A stretch of DNA of 64,000 bases from CAKKQX01 sp963734595 (GTDB lineage: Bacteria; Pseudomonadota; Gammaproteobacteria; Burkholderiales; SG8-41), in contig CAVTHV010000014.1 in NCBI GenBank assembly GCA_963734595.1, positions 603,156 to 667,155 of the forward strand, written 5' to 3'. The position numbers and the translations under genes are program-made. Positions 1-10,300 of this stretch are shown here, in pieces (the stretch's first letter is position 1; each line of letters opens with the position of its first letter). The notes beneath the pieces are model-generated. The model had not been told where the DNA came from. It was given only the letters and a program-made list of their open reading frames with translations, and did no database searches.

Positions 1-41
1 CCGTGAAAACCGTCAGCGGTCTGATCGGCGCGAAATAGCGC

Positions 42-983
42 TTACAGTTCGTAATCGGCGCCGCCGCCGCGCATGGTCTTCTCGACGATGGCTCGCTGCA
101 GGTGCGGGGCGAACATCTCGATGAAATCGTAGGCGTAGCCCCGCAGGTAGGCATTGCGGCGGATGCCGATGCGCGTGGTGCTCGCCTCGAACAGGTGGCT
201 CGCGTCGATCAACCTCAGTCCATGGTCGCGGGCCGGATCGAACGCCATCCTGGCGAGGATGCCCACGCCCAGGCCCATCTCGACATAGGTCTTGATCACG
301 TCGGCGTCGATCGCCGTCAGCGAAACGTTGGGCTCGATGCCGCGCGCGTCGAATGCGCGCTTGATGGGCGAGTCGCCGCTGAAAGCGAAGTCGTAGGTGA
401 TGATCGGATAGCGGGCGATGCTCTCGATCGTCAGTTTCTGCTGTTTGAGCAGCGGGTGATTCAGCGGCGTGATCACGCAGCGATTCCATTGGTAGCAGGG
501 CAGCGTGATCAGGTCCCGATAGAGCTCCTGGGCCTCGGTGGTGATCGCGATATCCGCGGCCCCTGCGTTCATCAGTTCCAGAATCTGCTGCGGACTGCTC
601 TCGCGCAGGGAGAGCCTGACCTTGGGGTGGCGCTGGATGAAGCGGCTGATCACCGGGGGCAGTGCATAACGCGCCTGGGTGTGAGTGGTTGCTATCGTCA
701 GCGAACCGCTGTCTTCTTCGCCGAAATCAGTGCCAACTTTCTTTAAGTTGTCGGTATCGTGCAGGATACGCTCGGCGATGCCGAGAATGATGCGGCCGGG
801 CTCGGTGATGTCCGCGACGCGCTTGCCATGACGCACCAGGATTTTTACGCCCAGTTCTTCCTCGAGCAGGTGGATTTGCTTGCTCACGCCCGGTTGCGAG
901 GTATGAAGCGCCTCGGCCGCGGCCGATATGTTCAAATCCCGTCGCGCCACCTCACGCAAATACCGTAATTGTTGTAATTTCAT
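42..983 (-). CDS. cysB: CysB-type LysR regulator of sulfur assimilation
   Basis: This 313-residue LysR-family regulator reads leftward, divergent from cysI. The N-terminal winged helix-turn-helix (about residues 1-60) contains SQPGVSKQIHLLEEELG. The rest is the periplasmic-binding-protein-like effector domain. The segment TTHTQARY near residue 100 matches the sulfate/effector-binding stretch of CysB proteins. In this family the protein activates cysteine-biosynthesis genes when N-acetylserine or O-acetylserine signals sulfur shortage. The ATG at 983 is preferred because the family starts MKLQQLRYL; a longer upstream frame adds 14 unconserved residues. The position across a short AT-rich gap from sulfite reductase supports the assignment. 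The paralogue Cbl is the main alternative. Confidence 0.93.
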   Translation of the reverse strand: MKLQQLRYLREVARRDLNISAAAEALHTSQPGVSKQIHLLEEELGVKILVRHGKRVADITEPGRIILGIAERILHDTDNLKKVGTDFGEEDSGSLTIATTHTQARYALPPVISRFIQRHPKVRLSLRESSPQQILELMNAGAADIAITTEAQELYRDLITLPCYQWNRCVITPLNHPLLKQQKLTIESIARYPIITYDFAFSGDSPIKRAFDARGIEPNVSLTAIDADVIKTYVEMGLGVGILARMAFDPARDHGLRLIDASHLFEASTTRIGIRRNAYLRGYAYDFIEMFAPHLQRAIVEKTMRGGGADYEL

Positions 984-1095
984 GGGGTTGCATGTAAAGA
1001 ATAAATAGTTATTACAGTCTAACATAATATTCTTTTGAGATATAACACCTCCTTGCTACCATGTGATTCCAAATTTATTCGCGGAGCAGGTCAAG
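984..1095. promoter_or_regulatory. Divergent cysB/cysI control region
   Basis: This AT-rich gap between the divergent cysB and cysI genes is the only place for both promoters and for CysB binding. A TATAAC hexamer at 1041-1046 is a possible -10 box for cysI, with no good -35 partner, as is common for activator-dependent cys promoters. The exact CysB sites cannot be placed by eye. Confidence 0.5.
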
Positions 1096-2796
<1,701 letters not shown>

Positions 2797-3278
2797 GCCG
2801 GCGGCCGACGGCAGCGCGCCGCCGGTACCCGAGTCCGGCGACATCATCGTGCCGCTGGCGGCGTGGCTGGAGCAGCGCAATGCGCTGCTGTCGCGGCCTG
2901 CGCGGCTGGGCGTGTGGCTGGATGGCGACGACGAGCCGACGCTGATCGCGGAGGATCTGAAAAACTTCGGCGTCATCGCGGTCAACTTTGCGCAGTTTGC
3001 CGACGGCCGCGGCTATTCGCTCGGGCGGCTGCTGCGCGAACGCTACGGCTGGCGCGGCGAGTTGCGCGCCGTCGGCGACGTGCTGCGCGACCAGCTGCTC
3101 TATCTCTCCCGCTGCGGGTTCGATGCGTTTGACCTGCGCGCGGACCAGGACCTGCACGCGGCGCTTGCCGCGTTCGACGATTTCAGCGAGGGTTACCAGG
3201 CCGCGGTGGACCGGCCGCTACCGTTGTTCCGCCGGCGCTTCACGGCGTCGCCGGACGGCATCGAATGGTCGTGATCCG

Positions 3279-4070
3279 ATGAAACAGTCTTGCGGCAAGG
3301 TCTATCTGGTGGGGGCGGGGCCGGGCGCGCCGGACCTCCTCACGCTGCGCGCCGCGGAGCTACTCAAACGCGCGGACATCGTGTTTTACGATGCCCTGGT
3401 GCATGCGGATACGCTAAAGCTTGCGCAGAACGCGGAAACAATCGCGGTCGGAAAACGCTGCGGGAAACGTTCGACGGCCCAACGCTTCATCAACAAGCGT
3501 CTGGTGGATGCCGCGCGCAAAGTTCAATACCGTGGTGCGCCTCAAGGGCGGAGACCCGATGCTGTTCGGTCGCGCGCAGGAGGAGATCGCCGCGCTGCAG
3601 CGCCGCAGGCATCGAGTACGAGATCGTGCCGGGTGTCACCGCCGCGCTTGCCGCAAGCGCCGCTCTGGGAATTTCTTTGACCCGGCGCGGCATCGCCCGC
3701 AGCGTGACGTTCGTGACGGCGCGCGTCGGGGCCGGCGAGGCGGGGACCAATTGGGCGGCGAGCGTCGCCCGGGCCGACACCGCGGTGATCTATATGGGCG
3801 CGGGGCAGGCGGCTGAAATCTCTGCGGCATTGTTGGCGGCGGGCGTGCCGGCCGCGACTGCCGGTTGTCGTCGTGGAAAATGCTTCCCTGCCGCAGGAGC
3901 GCCGTTTTGCGCTCACGCTTTCCGATTTGCCGCGCATTGCGACGTCTGGAATCAAGGGTCCCGCCTTGATCATGCTCGGCGAGGTTTTTAGCGCAGGCAC
4001 AGGAAACGGCATTCATCGCGGACGCGTCCCCGGCGCTGGCCGCCGCGGGTCCGGGATTTCCCGCCGCTGA
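3279..4070 (+). CDS. cobA: Uroporphyrinogen-III C-methyltransferase, frameshifted
   Basis: This SAM-dependent enzyme methylates uroporphyrinogen III at C2 and C7 to make precorrin-2, the precursor of siroheme for the CysI encoded upstream. The N-terminal signature VYLVGAGPGAPDLLTLRAAE is followed by VVRLKGGDPMLFGRAQEE and VPGVTAALAASAALG. The family features occur in order but in four reading frames, so there are about three to four indels between nt 3500 and 3880. Summed length (about 263 aa) equals the family norm, which argues for base-calling or assembly errors rather than decay. The start is 4 nt after the DUF934 stop. It is a standalone methyltransferase without the CysG dehydrogenase half. 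Confidence 0.85.
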
Positions 4071-4136
4071 CCGTATTCGCCTAGACCGGCCGCGTTAAAA
4101 CACGCTACAATTCAAGCTTTTAAGCTTGGTTGCGGC

Positions 4137-5104
4137 ATGCGCATTTCTCGCAGCATCCCGGTCGCTGCGGACACCCCCATCGCGTTGACCATCGGCAATT
4201 TCGACGGCGTTCATCTCGGCCACCAGGCCATGCTGGCGAAGTTGCGCGAGGCCGCCGTGCGCCACGGGGTCCCGTCGTGCGTGATGACGTTCGAGCCGCA
4301 TCCGCGCGAATTTTTTGCGCCCGACCAGGCGCCGACCCGGTTGACGTCGCTGCGCGAGAAGCTCGAACTGATTGCGGCGCATGGCATCGAGCGCGCAGTC
4401 GTATGCCGTTTCAATTACGAATTTGCGCAGCATACCGCCCAGGACTTCATCGAGCGCACGCTGGTCAGGGGACTGGGCGTGCGCTGGCTGCAGGTGGGCG
4501 ATGATTTCCGCTTCGGCGCGCGGCGTGCCGGCGATTTCGTGATGCTGAAGCAGGCGGCGTCCCGTTTCGGTTTCGAGGTCGAAGCCATGGCCAGCGTCAC
4601 GCTCGACGGCGAGCGCGTCTCGAGCAGCGCGGTGCGTAATGCGCTGGCGGCGGGCAATCTCGACTACGCCGGCCGGCTGCTCGGCCGGCCCGTACAGCAT
4701 CAGCGGGCGCGTGGTGCATGGCGACGGCATGGGGCGCACACTCGGCTTTCCGACGGCGAACATGCAGATGAAGCACAATCGTCCGCCGTTGAACGGGATT
4801 TTTGTCGTCGAACTGGCCGGCGTTGCCGGGCACCCGCTGCGCGGGGTGGCGAGCCTGGGGCTGCGTCCGACAGTGAAGCGGCAGGGTCCGCCGGTGCTGG
4901 AAGTGCATGTGTTCGATTTCAGACGGCGATCTATACGGCAAACATGTCCGCGTCGATTTTCTGCACAAGCTGCGCGACGAGGAAAAGTACGCGGATCTCG
5001 CCACGCTCACGCGGCAGATCGCGCTCGATGTCGAGAATGCAAAAGCGTTTTTTAACCGCCAGGACGCCAAGAGCGCCAAGAGAAACTGGCGAGAGGCTGA
5101 ATGA
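4137..5104 (+). CDS. ribF: Bifunctional riboflavin kinase/FAD synthetase, frameshifted
   Basis: RibF converts riboflavin to FMN and then FAD. The FAD-synthetase half begins with LTIGNFDGVHLGHQAML, holding the nucleotidyltransferase GxxDGxHxGH element. The kinase half contains GRVVHGDGMGRTLGFPTAN. Frame changes fall near nt 4690, where an extra C in a CCC run explains the shift, and near nt 4915. Both domains are otherwise full length (about 320 aa) and the gene is normally essential, so error is likelier than inactivation. The last dozen or so codons are made from an intergenic iteron repeat that reads NRQDAKSAK. Confidence 0.88.
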
Positions 5105-5200
5105 TTGCAGCGTTGATTGTTAAGTGTAGGATCGCGACTTCCTTTGTTTATTTTCCGTTTCTTAATCACTAAACACTAGACACTCAACACTTAACGCTGA
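5054..5200. repeat. Inverted-iteron element between ribF and ileS
   Basis: The left part (5054-5085) is three GCCAAG-type 9-nt iterons that also code for the ribF tail. To its right, a second, inverted pair lies at 5109-5127 and 5182-5198 (core TTAAGTGT against ACACTTAAC), so the ribF-ileS gap can fold into a long hairpin. This is a composite of two iteron families. Confidence 0.6.
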
Positions 5201-5208
5201 TTTGACCG

Positions 5209-8067
5209 ATGGCTGATTACAAGAAAACACTGAACCTTCCCGACACGCCGTTCCCGATGCGCGGCGATCTCGCCAAGCGGGAGCCGTTGATGTTGCAGAA
5301 CTGGCAGCAGCGCAAGTTCTACGAGCGCATCCGCAACGCAAGCCGCGGGCGGCCGAAATTCATCCTGCACGACGGCCCGCCCTACGCCAACGGCGACATC
5401 CACATCGGCCATGCCGTCAACAAGATCCTCAAGGACATGATCGTCAAGAGCAAGGCGCTGTCGGGGTTCGACGCGCCGTATGTGCCGGGCTGGGATTGCC
5501 ATGGCCTGCCGATCGAGCACCAGATCGAGAAACTGCACGGCAAGAACATCCCCGCCGACCGGGTGCGCGAGTTGTGCCGCGCGTTCGCCGCCGAGCAGAT
5601 CGAGCGCCAGAAAAAGGATTTCATCCGTCTCGGCGTGTTCGGCGACTGGGAGCGGCCCTACCTGACCATGGATTTCAGGACCGAGGCCGACATCATCCGC
5701 GCCCTCGGCAAAATCTACGAGCGCGGTTATCTCTATCGCGGCAGCAAGCCCGTGCACTGGTGTGTCGACTGCGGCTCGGCGCTGGCCGAAGCCGAGGTCG
5801 AATACGAAGACCGCACTTCGCCGGCGATCGACGTCGCGTTTGCGGTCGCCGACATGAAGCAGCTTGCGGCCGCCGCCGGCGTCGGCCGAGATCAGCGGAC
5901 CGGCTTATGTCGTGATCTGGACCACGACGCCATGGACGCTGCCGGCCAACGAGGCGGTCAGCGTGCATCCGGAATTCAATTACGCGCTGGTGAGCACGGC
6001 CAGAGGCGTGCTGATCCTGGCGGAAGAGTTGGCCGACGCCTGCCTCAAGCGCTATGGTCTCGAATCGCAGGGCGTTATCGCAACCGTCAAAGGGGCGGCG
6101 CTCGAGCACCTGAAACTCCGGCATCCCGTTTTACGATAAAAATGTTCCGGTCATCGTCGGCGATCACGTGACGCTCGACGCCGGCACGGGTCTGGTGCAT
6201 ACCGCGCCGGCGCACGGTCTCGAAGACTATGTCGTCGGCATGCCAGTACAAGCTGCCGGTCGAGAATCCGGTGGGCGATGATGGAAAGTTCTATGCCAAG
6301 ACCCCGCTCTTCGGCGGGATGTCGGTATGGAAGGCGAACGATGCCGTGATCGAGACGCTGAAGCAAAACGACCGGCTGCTGCATCTTGAAAAGTTGCAGC
6401 ACAGCTATCCGCATTGCTGGCGCCACAAGACGCCCGTCATATTCCGCGCCACCAGCCAGTGGTTCATCGGCATGGACCTCGGCAGATGGAAGGACGGCGG
6501 CGGCAGGATGAACGAAACCCTGCGCGACATCGCGAAGAGCGCGGTCGAGGCCACCGCATTTTTTCCGTCATGGGGTCGCGCCCGCCTCGAAGGCATGATC
6601 GGGAACCGCCCCGACTGGTGCGTGTCGCGCCAGCGCAACTGGGGCGTGCCGATGGCGCTGTTCGTGCATCGCGAAACCGGCGAGCCGCATCCGCGCACCC
6701 TCGAATTGATCGAACAGGTCGCCAAGCGCGTCGAGCAGGGCGGCATCGAGGCCTGGTTCAGGCTCGAGGAGTCCGAGCTGCTCGGCGCGGACGATGCGCG
6801 CCAATATCGCAAGCTGCCGGACACGCTCGACGTGTGGTTCGATTCCGGCACCACCCACGCGAGCGTGCTGCGCCAGCGCGAAGACCTCGGATTTCCCGCC
6901 GATCTTTATCTCGAAGGCTCGGACCAGCACCGCGGCTGGTTCCAGTCGTCGCTGCTGACCGCGTGCGCGATCGACGGCCGCGCGCCGTACGACGGGCTGC
7001 TCACCCACGGCTTCGTGGTCGACGGCAGCGGCCACAAGATGAGCAAGTCCAAGGGCAATGTGATCGCGCCGCAGAAGGTGATGGACGAGCTGGGCGCCGA
7101 CATCCTGCGGCTGTGGGTCGCCGCGACCGACTATTCCGGCGAGCTGTCGATCTCGAAGGAAATCCTCAAGCGCGTCGTCGAATCGTATCGCCGCATCCGC
7201 AACACGCTGCGCTTTCTGCTGGCCAATCTCGCCGATTTCGATGCGGTGCGCGATGCGCTGCCGGTCGACGACTGGCTCGAAATCGATCGCTACGCATGGG
7301 TGATGACCGGCGATCTGCAGCAGGCGCTGGTGCCGTCCGAACGCGGCGTGAAACAACCCGCCCTGCCGGGCCATTACGGCACCTACGAGTTCCACCTGGT
7401 CGCGCAAAAGCTGCAGTCGTTCTGCTCGGAGGATCTCGGCGGCTTCTATCTGGATATTCTCAAAGACCGGCTTTACACCGCGCCCGCGGCATCGCATGCC
7501 CGGCGCTCGGCGCAGAACGCGCTCTATCACATCACGCAGAGCCTGACGCGGCTGATGGCGCCGATTCTTTCCTTCACGGCGCAGGAGGTATGGGAACTGC
7601 TGAACGGCGGCGAGGCGAGCGTGTTCGAGCAGACCTGGTACGAATTCGGTCTGCCCCGTGATGCCGAGGCGTTGAGAACGCGCTGGCAGAAACTGCGCAC
7701 GCTGCGCTCCGATGTGCAAAAGCAGCTGGAGGAGCTGCGCGTGTCGGGCAAGATCGGCTCTTCGCTGGCCGGCGAGGTGGAGGTTTTTGCCAACGGCGAG
7801 AACCGGGAGTTCCTCGCTTCATTTGCCGATGATCTCAGATTCGTGTTCATCACTTCGCAGGCGCGCCTCGCGGATACGGCGCCTGGCGACGCCATCAAGA
7901 CGGCATTGCCCGATGTCAGCATCAGGGTCGCGCCAAGCCCGCACCAGAAATGCGAGCGCTGCTGGCACTACCGCGAAGACGTCGGGCACGATGCGCAGCA
8001 TCCGCAGCTTTGCGGGCGCTGCGTGTCGAACCTGTATGGCGCGGGCGAAACCCGCCGGCACGCGTGA
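5209..8067 (+). CDS. ileS: Isoleucyl-tRNA synthetase, frameshifted
   Basis: This class I aminoacyl-tRNA synthetase charges tRNA-Ile. The HIGH motif is at residues 65-68 and KMSKS lies at about nt 7037-7051. The editing (CP1) domain includes VIWTTTPWTLPANEAV, and the C-terminal zinc ligands are in CERCWHYRE and CGRCVSN. The frame changes three times in the N-terminal third (near nt 5880, 6128 and 6245), after which it is open to the stop. The gene is essential and normally single copy, so these are most likely sequence errors. The stop overlaps the lspA start as ATGA, indicating coupling. Confidence 0.93.
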
Positions 8068-8549
8068 TGGCAAGGTGGCTCGCGCTGAGCTGCGGCATCG
8101 TGCTGCTCGACCAGCTCACCAAGTTCGCCATTCTTCAGAGCTTCACGGTGAGCAAGGTCGTCGAAGTCACCTCGTTCTTCAACCTGGTGCTGGTCCACAA
8201 CCGTGGCGCGGCGTTCAGCTTTCTGTCCGACGCCGCAGGCTGGCAGCGCGGGCTGTTCATCACCCTTGCGCTCGCGGCCTCGGCCTGGATCATCTATCTG
8301 CTGCGCCGGTACCGGCAGCAGAAGCTGTTCAGCCTGGCGTTGAGCCTGGTGCTGGCGGGTGCGCTCGGCAACGTGATCGACCGCGTCTTTTTCGGAGCAG
8401 TGGTCGATTTCCTCGATTTTCATGCCTATGGCTATCACTGGCCGGCGTTCAACGTCGCCGACTCGGCCATCACCTGTGGCGCGGTGCTCCTGATCTGGGA
8501 CGGCTTCCGGCCGCAAAAAACCGGGCAGGACCGGCCACATAACAAGTAA
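8067..8549 (+). CDS. lspA: Lipoprotein signal peptidase II
   Basis: LspA is an inner-membrane aspartyl peptidase that removes signal peptides from diacylglyceryl-prolipoproteins. The 160-residue protein has four hydrophobic segments. The catalytic-dyad motifs are VVDFLDF (Asp114) and FNVADS (Asp132), with the conserved GNVIDR between them. The ATG at 8067 overlaps the ileS stop, and ileS-lspA pairing is standard in proteobacteria. A fkpB/slpA gene often sits between lspA and ispH; it is absent here. Confidence 0.95.
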   Translation: MARWLALSCGIVLLDQLTKFAILQSFTVSKVVEVTSFFNLVLVHNRGAAFSFLSDAAGWQRGLFITLALAASAWIIYLLRRYRQQKLFSLALSLVLAGALGNVIDRVFFGAVVDFLDFHAYGYHWPAFNVADSAITCGAVLLIWDGFRPQKTGQDRPHNK

Positions 8550-8607
8550 TGCCATGTTTTTAAACGATTTATTGTGATCTTATCCGTCATGCCCCGGCGC
8601 TTCAAGG

Positions 8608-8613
8608 TATAAT
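8608..8613 (+). promoter_or_regulatory. Perfect -10 box just before ispH
   Basis: A consensus TATAAT sits only 6 nt before the ispH ATG at 8620. Transcription from it would start at or next to the start codon and give a leaderless message. No convincing -35 element is at 16-18 bp, so the call is tentative. Confidence 0.35.
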
Positions 8614-8619
8614 GTTTCC

Positions 8620-9570
8620 ATGCAAATTCTGTTAGCCAATCCCCGCGGTTTTTGCGCCGGCGTCGACCGCGCCATCGAGATCGTCGAGCGCGCGCTGGTC
8701 GTCCACGGCGCGCCGATCTATGTGCGCCACGAAGTCGTGCACAACAAATTCGTGGTCTCGGATCTCAAAGCCAAGGGCGCAATATTCGTCGAGGACCTCA
8801 GCGAGGTGCCGTCGGGCAACACGGTCATTTTCAGCGCGCACGGCGTATCGCAGGCGGTGCGGCAGGAAGCGGAAGCGCGGGGCCTCGCGGTTTTTGACGC
8901 GACCTGTCCGCTGGTGACCAAGGTCCATGTCGAAGTCGCCAAAATGCGCGAGCAGGGCCGCGAGATCATCATGATCGGCCATAAAGGGCATCCCGAGGTC
9001 GAGGGCACGATGGGGCAAAGCCGGGGCGGCATGTACCTGGTGGAGACGCCCGAAGATGTGGCGCGGCTCAAAGTCGGGAGCGAGAACAATCTCGCATTCG
9101 TGACGCAAACCACGCTGTCGGTGGATGACGCGCGGCTTACTATCGAGGCGCTGAAAAAGCGCTTTCCCGGCATCGTCGGTCCGAAGAAAGACGACATCTG
9201 CTACGCGACACAGAATCGTCAGGATGCGGTCAAGGCGCTCGCCCGGCAATGCGACGTGGTGATCGTCGTGGGCTCGCCCAACAGCTCGAATTCCAACCGG
9301 CTGCGCGAAGTTGCGCAGAACCAGGGCATCAGTGCTTACATGGTCGACAATGCGGCCGAACTGAAACCCGAGTGGCTGGCTGGGAAAAACAAAATCGGCG
9401 TTACCGCGGGCGCCTCGGCGCCCGAGGTGCTGGTGCTGCAGGTGATCGAGAAACTGAAAGCCCTGGGTGCGGAGCGCGTCGAGGAGATAGAGGGCACGCC
9501 GGAAAAGGTCGTATTCCCGCTGCCCCGTGGCCTGACATCGGCGCCGGTATCGGCAGACTCGCCTGACTGA
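8620..9570 (+). CDS. ispH: 4-hydroxy-3-methylbut-2-enyl diphosphate reductase
   Basis: IspH is the last enzyme of the MEP isoprenoid pathway. It reduces HMBPP to IPP and DMAPP with a [4Fe-4S] cluster. The three cluster cysteines are in NPRGFCAGV, FDATCPLV and DDICYATQNR, and the substrate-binding motif GSPNSSNSNRL is intact. The length of 316 aa is typical. It lies about 70 nt downstream of lspA on the same strand and has its own -10-like box, so it may be transcribed separately. Confidence 0.96.
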   Translation: MQILLANPRGFCAGVDRAIEIVERALVVHGAPIYVRHEVVHNKFVVSDLKAKGAIFVEDLSEVPSGNTVIFSAHGVSQAVRQEAEARGLAVFDATCPLVTKVHVEVAKMREQGREIIMIGHKGHPEVEGTMGQSRGGMYLVETPEDVARLKVGSENNLAFVTQTTLSVDDARLTIEALKKRFPGIVGPKKDDICYATQNRQDAVKALARQCDVVIVVGSPNSSNSNRLREVAQNQGISAYMVDNAAELKPEWLAGKNKIGVTAGASAPEVLVLQVIEKLKALGAERVEEIEGTPEKVVFPLPRGLTSAPVSADSPD

Positions 9571-9592
9571 ACGGCGTTCGCCGGCTGCGTGA

Positions 9593-10255
9593 TTAGTGCG
9601 CGCCTGTCAGCGCTTCCTGTCGTTCGGCACTGCCATAAGTTACTTCCAGCGTCATCAGGCTTTTCACGGCTTGGTGACCTTTCATGCCAGGGAAGAACCG
9701 GGCGGCGCGAAACGCTGTGATGGCCGAGTCGTCAAAAATTCCCTGCGGGTTCGCCTTTACGACTTCAACGTCGTCGACAGTCCCGGTCTCGCTGATGAAT
9801 ACCCGGATCACCACCCTGCCGCCGATGTTCTGCAGAACGGCTGTTTCGGGATAGACCGGCATCACCCGGACCTTGATCTGGGGCTTTACGTCGAGATCCC
9901 CGGTGCGGTAATACGTTTCCTGCAGCGGCGGCGCAGGTGCCGTAGGTTTATCTGGAGAAACCGGGGCCGGTAGCGGCGATGCGCCACCTGCCGTCGCCGG
10001 CACGGAGAGAACTGCCCGCGTTGTTTCCTGCGCCGGGGGCGCCTGGCTGGGCGCGGGCGTTTCGTCCGGCGCCAGATTGACGATGCGCACCCGCAACACG
10101 CCGGAGTTCTCGAACGGAAAATCGCTGACGCCCACGCCGGCATGATAGCGGCCCAGCCCGAACAGCAGCAGGCTGTGGACCGACACCGACAGGACGATCG
10201 CCAGTATCAGTCGCGCCGTTACGGGAAGATTCGGCGAGTCAGGCGTCGCGGTCAT
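9593..10255 (-). CDS. TonB-family energy transducer-like protein
   Basis: This 220-residue protein has an N-terminal membrane anchor (LILAIVLSVSVHSLLLFGLG, about residues 14-33), a proline/alanine-rich periplasmic stretch (about 65-115) and a C-terminal TonB fold (about 125-205) with VRVMPVYPETAVLQNIGGRV. TonB proteins transmit proton-motive energy to outer-membrane receptors. No exbB, exbD or receptor gene is adjacent; instead it follows pilY1 on the same strand. A membrane-anchored partner for the pilus or secretin is possible but is only inferred from position. The start is the ATG at 10255; a GTG at 10282 would begin inside a palindrome. Confidence 0.75.
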   Translation of the reverse strand: MTATPDSPNLPVTARLILAIVLSVSVHSLLLFGLGRYHAGVGVSDFPFENSGVLRVRIVNLAPDETPAPSQAPPAQETTRAVLSVPATAGGASPLPAPVSPDKPTAPAPPLQETYYRTGDLDVKPQIKVRVMPVYPETAVLQNIGGRVVIRVFISETGTVDDVEVVKANPQGIFDDSAITAFRAARFFPGMKGHQAVKSLMTLEVTYGSAERQEALTGAH

Positions 10256-10264
10256 CGGTCGGGG

Positions 10265-10290
10265 GGGAAGGCGTGGAGCCACGCCTTCCC
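10265..10290. terminator. Palindrome at the 3' end of pilY1
   Basis: A perfect 12-bp stem (GGGAAGGCGTGG and its complement) with a 2-nt loop lies between the pilY1 stop and the TonB-like gene. Reading leftward it is followed by a C run rather than a T run. It is therefore not a classical intrinsic terminator; it may stabilise the 3' end or attenuate read-through. Confidence 0.4.
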
Positions 10291-10300
10291 ATGCTGCCGG

